A stretch of 64,000 nucleotides of DNA, from the NCBI GenBank assembly GCA_037349315.1, contig JBAIAC010000026.1:25573501-25637500 (forward strand), written 5' to 3'. Both the position numbers and the translations under genes were made by a program. Positions 46,890 to 57,431 of the stretch are shown here, one piece after another. This DNA comes from Chelydra serpentina (taxonomy: Eukaryota > Chordata > Testudines > Chelydridae). The notes beneath the pieces are model-generated. The model searched no databases and was not told where the DNA came from. It worked only from the letters and a program-made list of their open reading frames with translations. Within the stretch, counting starts at the first letter, position 1, and every line of letters begins with the position of its first letter.

Positions 46890-49800
46890 ACTAACATACC
46901 TGGATAGTGGAGTTGATCAGAGTATATAACGTACATGAGGAGAGGAAGTGCAAGCACTTCTGAATTGGATACTTGTATGCAAGAATTTAAAATTCTCTCT
47001 TATAGCTTAAAACTTGTTTTCTTTGAACACTTTCACCAATAAAACTCAGTTTCTCCATGATCATAGAAACCAAAAGAACTCAAATAAAAACTCAGTTGCA
47101 GAAACTGTCTTGCAATACTTGCTCATTTCTACTTCGCACTGGGTTTGCAAGTGGTTATTCATTATTTCCTAGTCTAGAAACTACTGGCCACATCATACAA
47201 AGACCATGGCCATTCAGAGCTTGAGTATTGGAGCACTTGTTCACATTTGTACTTACTTGTGCAAGTAGTTCCATTGACTTCAAAGGGACTCCTTGTACTT
47301 TACCAGCCTGAGTAATTGCAGTAAGGCCCTTTATAGGTGTCTTTAAGACCAGATTTTCAGAAGTCCTCAGCACCCAGCAGTTCTCACTGAGTACAATGGT
47401 AGCTGCTGGGTGCAAAACACTTGGAAAATCTGGCCAATTTATACAGATGTCTAAATGGGAGCTGAGCGCTTTTGAAAATCTGACCGTCAATGTTTACACT
47501 TTGTATTTATACGAACAGGTGGTTCTGATCAGGTGGAACTCCAGATTTCATACTACTGAATGACATGTTGAGAAATGCAAAACCAGCAGTGACCCAAACA
47601 TTGCATCTACCTTTCATATTAATAATATTCTGTGAAAATGTAGTATTCCTCACTTTGAATGTTTAAGTTGTGTTGTAGACTTGATGCCATGGAAAATGTC
47701 AGTCATGCTTGTATCAAATGTTGAAACCAGGACAAGGAGTAATGAAAAGTTAGACTCAACATGTTAGCCCAAATTTTATTTGCAGTTACATTGTTAGCCC
47801 ATAATCATTGTATCCTGAATATTTATAGAAGTAGATATGGTGCCTATGTTGAAAAGTAAGGGTTAAAATCAGATGAAGGAAATTTACAATATATATTTTC
47901 TAGGAAAATAGAATAACAAGGATTTTTTCTTTGTTTTTATTGTGTGTTGTAGGGTCTGTAGAGATTAAGTGAGGTGACTGTTTTTTGTTTTTTGTTTTTT
48001 TGGGTAGTGTTGCATGCAATGGTTCTAGAGTACTCTAATCAGAAGTACTAATTTTGTCCTGGAATCCTGTTCCTGTAAAGGTTTACTGCATTTATTTTGT
48101 GGTTGGAAGAGTAATTGGCTAGGAATAGTTGCAAAAGGTTTGTCTCATATGAATAAAATTGGTATAAATGAATTCAGTAGGTCAAATTCTGCTCTCAATT
48201 TCAGAGGTGTAAATCTGGAATAAAGTCAGGTTTCAGAACAGAGTCTGTCTGGACCATCATTTGAGATCAGTGGGAGCAGGATTGCACCTCTTTTATTTCA
48301 CCAAGCTTTGTTAGCACTTCTAGCTTACTCATTAGTCAGGCAAAACTGTCACTGAGGTCTGCAGAATATGGCCTTATGCGTATTCTAGAGGGTTTTAAAA
48401 AATATATCAATAAAGAATTCCACCCCCAACGTCTAATAATTTTAAATTGGGTCAACTATTGTACCAAAATAGCCCATCTTTGGCCATTTAGTAAGGCTTT
48501 CTCCATTCTCTGTTATAAAATTGTGGAGATTACTGGACTTTACAGAATTTATTAATACGGACAATGGACTTTAGTTAGTGAATCATCATCTAATAAATGT
48601 GGGAAACTTCCCCAATAGGAGGCCAATACTTCCCCCCACTCTTTGAACAATGTGTGGTATAACTTGTAATCAATCCAGCAGACTCAGAGATGCAGACTAC
48701 AGAATCTGTGGTGTCTTCATTGCAAAAGGCACGAAGAGACAAAATTAAAATTGGTTGCAATGTAACACAAAAAGAGATATAAACTCACATCTTGTCTCTT
48801 TTTTTTTTCATTGAGACTTAATGTTAAGCCAAATATCTAATATTCTCAAGTTCCTGGTGGTCACAATAAAATTCCAGGAAAGTGAGATATAGCAGCAGAT
48901 GGAGAGAACTCTGTATTTAATCAACCAGGCTAGGGACTTAGGTGCAGCCTTGTGGTACTCAACGTTTTTATAGTCAAAGAGCCACTGTGTCTTTGAATGA
49001 AGTCTCAAAGAGCCACAAGAATAAAAAAAAATTATAATTCTTGTAACAAGTTTCAGTTACTAAAACTCAATTACTAATTTCCATTACCATAGCTACCCTG
49101 CATTGCAAGGATATTCTTGAAGCAAAAACCTCAGACTTTTCACTTTGCTGGGCTGCCACTATGCACACTGATGTAATTTATTTGTGTGTGGGGTTTTTTT
49201 TTTTGTTTTTGTTTTTTTACAAATCAAAATACTTTAAGGCAACTTCATTGTCAGACATTGTGTGATCCAGAAGGAGAGCCACATTCATGGCTGTGTGAGG
49301 AGACTGATATTGTTCAGCAAATGGTAGCAAGAGAGACTACATCTGATGCATTCTTCATCTCTTTCTCATCTCATCCACTCTTTTTGCCACCCATTAGTTC
49401 TCTGTCACTCTATGCTGCCTTTTCGTCACCGCTAATGTTCATTCCAGCCTGGGGCTGGAGTAGAGATTTTTAGATGGAGGCAGAGTATAGACCAAGGCGA
49501 GGGCTTTATTTGAGTGGTTTGGAGAAGCAGTGAAGGAATAAGAAACAGAAGCAGACAATGAAGTGAAAGGAGAACAATGAACAATTCCCAGGCCCAGCAA
49601 TGTACATAAACTTATTCTTTTCTACTGGTCAGTACTGAAAATGATGAGGGTTCTTTCTGTCCTCCTAGTAATCCAATTTTTCACATCAACTGGGGACTGC
49701 ATTCTCCTCACTCGAGAAAGCACATGCACAAGACATTAAGAACCAATTAGTTGGCATGCTGAGAGGCTTAACAGAATTATTAGCATGTCTATTAACATAA

Positions 49801-50237
49801 TATTATTTGCATAGTCACTTCAGTACAGATAACTTGGACTCTGACTCAGTGCCTATTGTCCTGAATGGAAAAACTTCCATTCGTTCAGTAGTCTTTGAGT
49901 CAGACCAGGATTAGTTGAATTAGGGTATTCTGGTATGTATGAGTTGGTATTTTTGAGAGAGAAAGCAACACCAGATCAAATTCTTTTTGCTTGTAAATCC
50001 AGAATAACTCCATTCTCTTTAAAAGTCTTTGAGACAAGGTGAGTGAGGTCATAGGTGCTGCCGCTGTGGGTGCTCTGGGGCTAGAACACTCCCAGAAAAA
50101 AAGTGAGTGCTCAGCAGATTAGATCCTCCCCCTTCTCCCCAGCACCTCCCACCTGCTGGCGGGCCCAGCCAAACAGCTCCTCCCTCTGTCTTCCAGTGCC
50201 TCATGCCTGCTCCGATCAACTGTCCAGTGGCGTGCAG
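46890..50237. other. Non-coding stretch with MITE relics
   Basis: No gene is supported. 47347-47435 is a small palindrome with about 33-nt imperfect arms (agattttcagaagt... and its complement ...cttggaaaatct, joined by cagcacccagcag and its complement). 47245-47330 and 48180-48330 carry phrases of other old palindromic MITEs. A run of T and G/T-rich tracts lies near 49185-49215. Confidence 0.45.
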
Positions 50238-50338
50238 GAGGCACTGGGGGGAGGAGGAGGAGTGGGAGCAGGAAGAGGGGTAGAGTGGGGATGGGAAGAG
50301 AAGGGGAGGGGGTTTGGGGGAAAGGGTGGAGTGGGGGC
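50238..50338. repeat. Purine-rich G/A tract
   Basis: About 100 bp almost without pyrimidines on the plus strand, with many G runs of 3-6. It could form a triplex or G-quadruplex structures. It is next to, and may be part of the pre-insertion flank of, the Penelope-like element at 50401. The overlapping open frames are low-complexity and not considered coding. Confidence 0.8.
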
Positions 50339-50400
50339 AGTACCTGGGTTAGAGCGGGGGTCCAGCACCACTCCGGGAAATCCCAAAGTGGGCGCCTCTG

Positions 50401-50528
50401 AGTGAGGTAATATTTACTGAACCAACTTCTGTTGGTGAGACAAGCTTTTGAGCTACACAAAGCTCTTCTTCAGGTCTGGGAAAAGTACTTAGTGTCACAG
50501 CTAAATACTAGGTGGAACAGATAGAATA
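50401..50528 (-). mobile_element. Penelope-like element terminal segment
   Basis: On the minus strand this reads ctgttccacc...cctgaagaagagctttgtg...agctcaaaagcttgtctc...accaacagaagttgg, the terminal part of a Penelope-like element. It contains a hammerhead-like core: ctgaaga, a pairing gagct/agctc stem, and aaaa where gaaa is expected. The same element resumes at 51896 beyond the LTR. Continuity is supported by the LTR's duplicated TGTG flanks. The core changes make self-cleavage unlikely. Confidence 0.65.
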
Positions 50529-51187
50529 TGTGTGTAAGCAGAGTCAGGATGAGCTCTACCCTGACATCTGGTGGTGAGTTGTGGAAAGGGATGTCAGGGG
50601 CTAATCTTGTTTGCATGGACACACCCACCCTGCAAAGCATGATGGACCGCTTGCCCAAATGGTCACTTTGGCTGCTGTGGGATCCCCAGTTTCTCTGTTA
50701 TTGGGGCAGGAAGAATAAAGTGTTGTTATCCTGATTATGTGAATCAAGGACAGAGGGCTTTTGTTATGATGGAGGGACTTGCCATCAACTAAGCAGCACT
50801 CGCTAGGCGAGGGACATGGGTTCCAAACCCTAGTGAATTGAGAGAGAGGCTGGGGATAGGTTTCTTGATTGGGCCTTTTGGCTGTAGAGCAAGCATAGTA
50901 CCTGGTGGTATGGGCCTCCGGTGAGGGTCTGAGACACCAATTGCACTTCCTCCTCTCTCCACTGTGCAATATCAGAGCTAATGTTGAGTTCAGGCTGCTG
51001 AGTTGAAATCACTCTGGGCTAAGGGTGCAAATGAGCACTAAGGCTCCCCTAACTACAAGCTGAAACCACTAAAGAGCTAAGAGTCTTATGAGCTGAAATC
51101 ACTGAGCTGAAACCACTGAGCAGTGTGTTAAGTAGTGGGGGAGCCTGAAGATCTATTGCTGAGTGGCTGGTGGTGCGGCACTGCCAG

Positions 51188-51395
51188 CGGAGCAGTTCGT
51201 GGGGACAGTCGGAGCGGCTTGCAGGACGGCTGGCGGGGTGGAGCTGCTGGCGGAGCGAAGCAGTTTGTGGGGACAGCTGTAGCGGCTTGCAGGACGGCTG
51301 GCGGGGCGGAGTTGCTGGCGGAACGGAGCAGTTCGTGCGGACAGCTGTAGTGGCTTGTGGGACGGCTGGTGGAGCAGCCTGCGGGATGGCTGGCG
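51188..51395. repeat. 68-bp tandem repeat in the LTR U3
   Basis: Units beginning near 51193, 51261 and 51329 repeat every 68 bp, each containing cagtt(c/t)gtg, ggcttgcaggacggctgg and gctggcgg. The third is decayed at its end. Tandem repeats in U3 are often enhancer arrays, but no function is shown here. The repeat explains the alanine/glycine-rich frames on both strands. Confidence 0.8.
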
Positions 51396-51623
51396 GAGCA
51401 GAGCGAAGCCCCACGGAGGGGAGAGGCAATCATCTTCAAGCCACGTAAGGTGCCCCTTACCTCTCCCCTCCCCATTTCTGCCCAGACTGATGAACTTTTG
51501 AACTGGACTTTTGGGTTCTTGGACTTTTTGGGGACTTTGGGTGATTTCTGGGTTGCCGGACTCAGGAACCAAAGGGACAGGACATGGCCCAATTGGCTGG
51601 GGTGGGTCTTGCTCATAGTTTGG

Positions 51624-51689
51624 TTTATAAATCCTAGTTGCGGTGTTTTCCCAATTTAATGCTGGTGTCGGTTACCTGCTGTTATTAAA
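51624..51689 (+). promoter_or_regulatory. LTR core promoter and poly-A signal
   Basis: A TATA box (tttataaat, 51624-51632) is followed 52 bp downstream by ATTAAA (51684-51689), the R-region poly-A signal. Both lie in the right order and near the 3' end of the LTR. Activity is not shown. Confidence 0.55.
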
Positions 51690-51895
51690 GATTTTCTGTT
51701 ACACCGAGGCCCTGTTCTTGTGAGAGGGGAAGTATTGCCTCTTTGAGGAGCACGGGGGGTGGGGGTAAAGATTTTCCCAGGTTACTGGGTGGGGGCTCGA
51801 GCCGGTTTTACATTGTATTGTTGAAAAGGGAACCCCTATGTACTGAACCCAGCCCTTGCTGCTGTCAACTCGTCCTGGCAGAAGGGTTACATGTG

Positions 51896-53400
51896 TTATC
51901 TACTTATTCTAAACTAAGGGACTATCGAAGGTGATGTGGCCTGCTGACACCCCTGTGGTCAGGGATAGAGGGTGGGGTTAGTGGGTTACAGATTGTTGTA
52001 ATAAGCCATAAATCCAGTGTCTTAAGACCATGATTTTTGGTGTCTAGCAAAGTTATGAATTTAAATTTCCAGGCTCTCATTTTGAAGTAGTTGTGCAGAT
52101 TTCCTTTGAGGATGAGGACTGAGAGGTCAGATATGGAGTGATCACTTTGTGGGGGAAAAAAAGCTTGCTCATATGTGAAGTGATGGCTTTTTTCTTTCAT
52201 CACTTTTCTGCATGAGTTCATTTGAAAGAGTGGTGATTGTGGATGAAACTGGACATAGTTGTTGGGGTGTTCACTGAACACTGAATGAGGTACACCACAT
52301 GTTCTGATAGGCATGTGCAGGACCCAAGGTGTGTTTGGCAGTTGGGAGTGGGGGGTTTGATCATTGTAGCAGTGGAGATATGTCTGCAGGTTTTGAATCT
52401 GTTCTGGCAGTGTCTGATGGTGGTTTGAGTTACTGGGTTCTGGCCAGTGAGAAGCTTGCTTCTGATGATGAGCTTCGCTGGGTTGGGGGGTGGGGGGGGA
52501 ATGGACCCCATTGAGATTGAGTTTTAACTAGTGAGTAATACCTCTTAGGTTCCAGGCTGAGGTGTTATGTGACAACTAGGGATGTGCACCAGAGGGATTT
52601 CTACTGTATTGAAGCAGGTTTTCTCAGGGTATTTGGGTAACTGATTTTATTATATGATCCACTGCTTTGGTGGCGTGTCCTTTATTTGATGAAGGCAGTT
52701 GGAAGTGTGTTAAGGTTTGTATTCTGGACTTTCTCGTTAGAGCATATTCTGCGGTATATGAGGGTTGCCTATAGATAATAGATTTCTTGATGTGTGTGGC
52801 CAGGTTGCTGGCTCTGTGAAGGTAGGTGTGGTGATCTGTGGGTTTCTTGTATATCATTGTCTGTAGGGTTCCATTGTCAAAGCTGATCATAGTGTCCAGG
52901 ACTCTGATGCTGGTGCTGGAGTATTCTGGCATGAATTTGATTCATGGGTGGTGGTGGAAATCTATGATGGCATTGAGGTCATCTCTCCAGAAGATGACAA
53001 TATCATCAGTTGCTTTTATGGTACATTTGTCCAGAAATTCTTCCTCATGAAGAGGTTGGCATATTGAGGAGCCATCCTAATACCCATGGTTGTTCCCCTG
53101 GTTTGGAGAAAGTGTTTGTAAAATGTAAAATTGTTCTGGCTAAGGATCGAATGTATGAGTTTGGCAATGGGTTTGGGGTGGATATCTTGAGTCTTGTAGA
53201 TATTTGAGGCAGACAGTGATGCCATCTTTGTGAGGGATGTTGGATGTCACCTCCCTATATCCCATGGTGGAAAGGATGGTGTTCTGAGGGAAGTTTTAAT
53301 GTTGTGCAGTTTCTGGAGAAAATCGGCTTTCCCCTGGAGGAAGTGGTGAGTGGTTTTGAGGATGGTTTCTATGAGTCCTAATATCCTGGGACTAACATTG
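51896..53400 (-). pseudogene. Penelope-like element: reverse transcriptase and endonuclease relic
   Basis: Minus-strand pieces occur in the order RT then C-terminal endonuclease. Around 53385-53290 is HHFLQGKADFLQKLH. Near 53290-53225 comes SNIPHKDGI, the position of the usual YTNIPH motif. 53100-53040 codes GTTMGIRMAPQYANLFM, the Penelope RT signature. Near 52985-52950 is ATDDIV, at the catalytic box. 52932-52624 gives VLDTMISFDNGTLQT and IYKKPTDHHTYLH. 52511-52218 contains CLSEHVVYLIQC, corresponding to the GIY part of a GIY-YIG endonuclease, and the adjacent frame has NNYVQF at the YIG position. The last piece, 52314-51922, is the C-terminus. Frameshifts and stops separate all pieces, so it is dead. 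Penelope-like elements retrotranspose with an endonuclease unlike that of LINEs. Confidence 0.85.
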
Positions 53401-54504
53401 TTATAACCACGCTGCAGACTTCAAAAGTCTTACAAGATTCCATTACAGTGGAATTATATATGGAAACGGAAGCTCTCCAGTACAAATGATCTTGTTTTGT
53501 GCTAGGTAAAATAATTGTCTACCTGCTGAGCTGGGCAAGAGATACCATTATGTACTGTACAGTGATACAACACTTCTGAAACTGAATTTCTAAAGAAAGC
53601 TTATTAAGAGTCCTGACTTACATGGGCTTCAGTTGTTTTGATTTGAAGTACATAGCTGAGTTGTTGTCTCAACTTTGGATTTTCCTAGAATATAATAAAT
53701 CAGTGGTTTCGTACTTATACATAAGACACTAACCAATTCTTATTTAGCAATCTCCATGCTTTATGCTGCAGTTAGACTAGACAGTCTTTAATTTTCAGTA
53801 ATCTTAAATGTGAAATGTTTGCATAAGGAAAGACTGCAGCTAAAAATAAGTTTATAATGAATATGTATGAATAAACAGATTTAGTAATGTAGATTGTTAT
53901 CCTAAAATGGTCACTAAAAGTATGGGCTAATAAGAGAAGAAATGTAAACACATACACTCCTTTTGTGTTGAAACATGAAATCAGAGTAGCTTAAGGTCTA
54001 ACAATACAGGCTATTAAATTCACACATAGAAACACTACTGAGAGGGAGGAAATGAATACCATTCTTTTGTCTGTTAGCCGTTTCACTTACTTCATTTAAC
54101 ATCAGAACTGTGGTAGTGGATTAATACACCAACTTTCCATGACTGCACAGCTGGGTTCAAACATATGAATTGATTTATAGCCCTGATTGTGTGGCTATAC
54201 TAATTACATGCACAGGTGGCTACTTAGAAGTCCATTTGGAATTAATATGCAAACTAGATACCATTACCTTAGGCTTGAATATTGACTGTGGATGGCTCGG
54301 TCATTACGTTAATTGAATTTATTTCCCCTCCTTAAAAAACCCTTAACACCTTTGTGTCAACTGTCTGTAATGGGCCATGTTGATTATCACTTCAAAAGTT
54401 TCTACTTATACCAGTTCCTTTCAATTAATTAGCCTCTTAACATTGATATAGATACTCCCACCTTTTCATGTTTCTCTGAATGTATAAATATCTGATTACT
54501 GTAT
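53401..54504. other. Non-coding stretch, nothing recognised
   Basis: AT-rich sequence without supported features; it may flank or separate the Penelope relic and the hammerhead-like repeat. Confidence 0.5.
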
Positions 54505-54600
54505 GTTCCATTCCATGCATCCGATGAAGTGGGTTCTTAACCCACGAAAGCTTATGCTGAAATAAATTTGTTAGTCTCTAAGGTGCCACAGGTATTTTTC
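54505..54600 (+). ncRNA. Fossil hammerhead-ribozyme-like repeat (inactive)
   Basis: The core is ccgatga (54521-54527), then a 7-bp stem gtgggtt/aacccac (54529-54535 and 54539-54545) with a 3-base loop, then gaaa (54546-54549) and a short stem gc-ttat-gc. This matches the layout of type I hammerhead motifs found in Penelope-like elements: CUGAUGA, stem II, GAAA, stem III, then a cleavage position. Two changes argue against activity: C in place of U at the second base of CUGAUGA, and G at the cleavage position where non-G is required. The downstream ttgttagtctctaaggtgcc is the known tail of this repeat in turtles. It is on the opposite strand from the Penelope relic at 51.9-53.4 kb. Confidence 0.6.
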
Positions 54601-57137
54601 TTGTTTTCTTTTCATTGAAATTGTATGTGCAATTGCAGTAGCTGTACATGCTAAATTAGCTCAGACAGTTTTGCGCTGAAAGATACGAGCTTGCACATCT
54701 GAAAATCTGGCCTCTAGGTCTTTGTGGATATTTGTGCATTAACAAAAGCTAGGTATGCAATTTGGCAAAAATGAGAAATGACTCTATTTCTGTTTAGAAA
54801 AAGCTTAGGTTTCCTAATGTAGCATCTCATGTAGAATTAGGCCCAAAGAGAGGACACAGATTCCTGTTTAAATGCAAATAAAGAAGCCAAGCAGACAAAA
54901 ACCCAATTTAAATCATTAACTTCAGGCTGAGGATACAATTCAAATTAACTTTAATTTCCAGATTCAGACACTTGGATTACCTTTCATTTACCTGGATATA
55001 TACGGAAAAGATAGGTGAAGCTTTACTTTTCACCAGCCATTGTTTTTCTCATCAAAGGCACTTCTTAATACTGAGATCAAATAATTAGTTTAACCTTCTG
55101 AAGCATGTCATCCAAAGACCTGAATTTTAAATGAATTATACCTTTAACTTCAGAACTTTCCAATATGATCAGGTTTCCAATAGCATGTATGTTTTCAACT
55201 ATATTTTCTTTCTAATTGTATATTTATGTGTCTATCACATACATGCATATGTATGAAATATATTTCATACTGTATGTACAACAATGTGATACGATATTTC
55301 TTAAATGTAGCATCATTTAGCACTAAAAACTAGTACCAAACGATAGGTAAGGTCTGACAACAAAGCATTGTGATGCATTGTTTTATCATAGATAACTATA
55401 CAAACATAATTGCTGAGTTGTGGTTATATAAAAAGTAATCAATCAAAACCTCCCACAACAATTGGGTTGGGTATCCTACGGGCACACATCAGAGGTCAGT
55501 GACAGGTGGTGGCAATGTTAGGTTAGATGCTTTTAGAGATATCTGATCAGCTTTTTGATCTATGACCAAATCATCATGGTTAGTTTAATTAGTGAGGTTC
55601 AGTGATGGTGCTGTATCTTCATGTATTTTAAATGAAAATAACTGTATGTGGAAATCTATTATTTTTAGCTCCTTCTTGTAGGTAAAACTCTCATTGTCTT
55701 CAGTTACAGTTTTTGTCTGTGGCAGCTTTGTCTGCACACGTTGTATGGACTGGATATGATGCTGCTTTCCATTTTATAATTTTTCAGATCAACAAACCAA
55801 TAGCAAATCTTAGCTTCACAAAGTGATTTTTTTTCTTCATCTTGGAACATATAAACAGCTAAGAAAGATGAGCCTCAGAAATTAATTGAACTATCTATAC
55901 TTCTTGGGTATTCAAAACTGGGCTAAAAATCTTAATAGAAGGGTTTCTTTGGAGCAGGGACCATCTCTTTGTTCTGTGTTTGTACAGCTCTTAGCAGTAT
56001 GGGATCCTGGTCCATGATTGGTGCTTCTAGTTCTTACTGTAATTCACGAAAAAACTCTACTTTCTACTTGTGCTGGCAATATCACAAGAACAACTACCCA
56101 GCCTTGCCTGCAAATAGATTCAACCAAGAATGTCTTTGTTAAATAAATATATATATATAATTGTTAAATTATATATAGAACATTTTTCATATCTCAGTTC
56201 ATTGGGTTGTGTATGTGCCTGACACACATGCTCTCATTCTTACGTTATTTTATACTACTGTCTCTATACTAACACGCTTGCACATCCCATTTGTTAACCT
56301 TCTAGTTCAGCTTCCCATTTAGACCAACAGAGTACAAACACAAAGATATTAAAAGCTTCTGTATCATCTCAGAATGGTCTCAGATTGTACAAATCTTTAC
56401 TAACCCACCAGATCTCACAAAGACATGAATTAGGATTTCCATGTTTTGTTTTTTGTTTTAAATTTATAGTGGATTAAAACATTGCACTAGAAAAACAGTC
56501 TAGTTTCTAGCAAAGCATCTACTTTATTTCCAAAACAGATTTTCAACTGGTGTAATCTGTCTAGCTACATTGAAGTCAATGGAGACAGGATAGAACATCA
56601 TTTAAGATATTGGGCCAGTTCCTCAGCTAGTCCACTTATGTACTTCTAGCAGTGTAGATAATCTTTAATTTTCTGATTTTTTTTTATTTAAATAGATATT
56701 AATTATGTTTAGAAATGTAATGTGTTCAAACTATCTAGCTTGAAAAGTTTCATTGTAAAAGCAGAAAACTTCTCTAGCTACTGCTGTTCCAAGTGAGGCT
56801 ACTGAATTGTAACAACCTCCCTCAAATGTCATTTAAAAAATCATAAAATGACCTAAAACTAGGGCCCAATGTGATATATTTTACACTAGTGTCTGAGTAA
56901 AAAGCATTCAAGTTGGTGGAGTTACACTGATGCAAAACTGGAGTGAATAATAAGATAATCAGGCCCCTGAAAAATGACTCTCAGGGTGAAGAAAGTCAAA
57001 GTTTCTAGACAAAACTCATGAAGTGAGAGCTGAAAGGAGTGACACAAAAGATTTCCCTCTATATAGCAGGATGTGGGGGGGGGGGGGAGCGGGGAAGGGG
57101 AACAGAGATTTTTTTCCAAAGATAGCTCAGTCTTTGG
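54601..57137. other. Non-coding stretch with an old retroposon tail
   Basis: No gene is supported. 55955-56045 contains agggaccatctctttgttc and gtgtttgtacagctctt, a repeat tail common in amniote genomes that I cannot assign to a named family. An AT microsatellite lies near 56140-56180. 56545-56600 and 56865-56970 contain vocabulary of old palindromic MITEs (gaagtcaatgg, ggagttacactg). A 13-G run at 57075-57087 lies just before the next ORF. Confidence 0.45.
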
Positions 57138-57431
57138 ATGAAAACCTTTTCGTGTAAATCCCTTGACTCTTGTGGTATTATACCAAGGATGAGTTTAACC
57201 CAACAAGGGAAAAACTCCAGCTTTGAAGAAAGAAATCCAGAGATTTATCCACTTTCAAGAATCAATTCCTACATTGTCGTACCTTTTCTGCATGTTAGGA
57301 CCCCTTACTACGAAGACCCCGAATTTGACCACATTCTGTCAGCCAGCCAAGATAAAAGGACCCCGTTGTTTGAAGGCTTTGCTAAGGAGTGTGGTATAAA
57401 GCCTGACAAGAACTGTCCACTTTTAAGATGA
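57138..57431 (+). CDS. Unidentified 97-codon ORF, possible terminal exon
   Basis: The frame runs from ATG 57138 to TGA 57429-57431 with no internal stop, ending PDKNCPLLR. The C-terminal half (YYEDPEFDHILSASQDKRT, then LFEGFAKECGIKP) is compositionally balanced, unlike the repeat-driven frames nearby. A good acceptor-like site, a pyrimidine-rich run then gcatgttag at about 57290-57298, lies in the frame; if used, the exon would start with the bases coding TPYYEDP. A second candidate, aaactccag at 57210-57218, is weaker. ATTAAA is present downstream near 57930. No domain was recognised. A loose resemblance of FEGFAKECGI to C-terminal lipocalin-type helices is too weak to use. It could equally be chance or a repeat of unknown type. 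Confidence 0.3.
   Translation: MKTFSCKSLDSCGIIPRMSLTQQGKNSSFEERNPEIYPLSRINSYIVVPFLHVRTPYYEDPEFDHILSASQDKRTPLFEGFAKECGIKPDKNCPLLR

Larger units (their letters stand above)
50533..51891 (+). mobile_element. Solo LTR, 1359 bp, nested in a Penelope-like element
   Basis: The block starts tgtaagcagagtcagg and ends cagaagggttaca, giving TG...CA ends. TGTG lies immediately outside on both sides (50529-50532 and 51892-51895), a 4-bp target duplication. A TATA box tttataaat (51624-51632) and poly-A signal ATTAAA (51684-51689) follow in plus orientation, so U3 is about 1.1 kb and R/U5 about 200 bp. No internal retroviral genes are present; it is the remnant of recombination between two LTRs. U3 contains a 68-bp tandem repeat. 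Several GC-rich open frames of 71-162 codons here are spurious. The 4-bp duplication fits class I endogenous retrovirus or Gypsy-type LTRs; I cannot tell which. Confidence 0.85.

Noticed and set aside
51049..51659. Alanine/proline-rich frames up to 162 codons
   Set aside because: They translate the 68-bp tandem repeat and flanks of the solo LTR and are not proteins.
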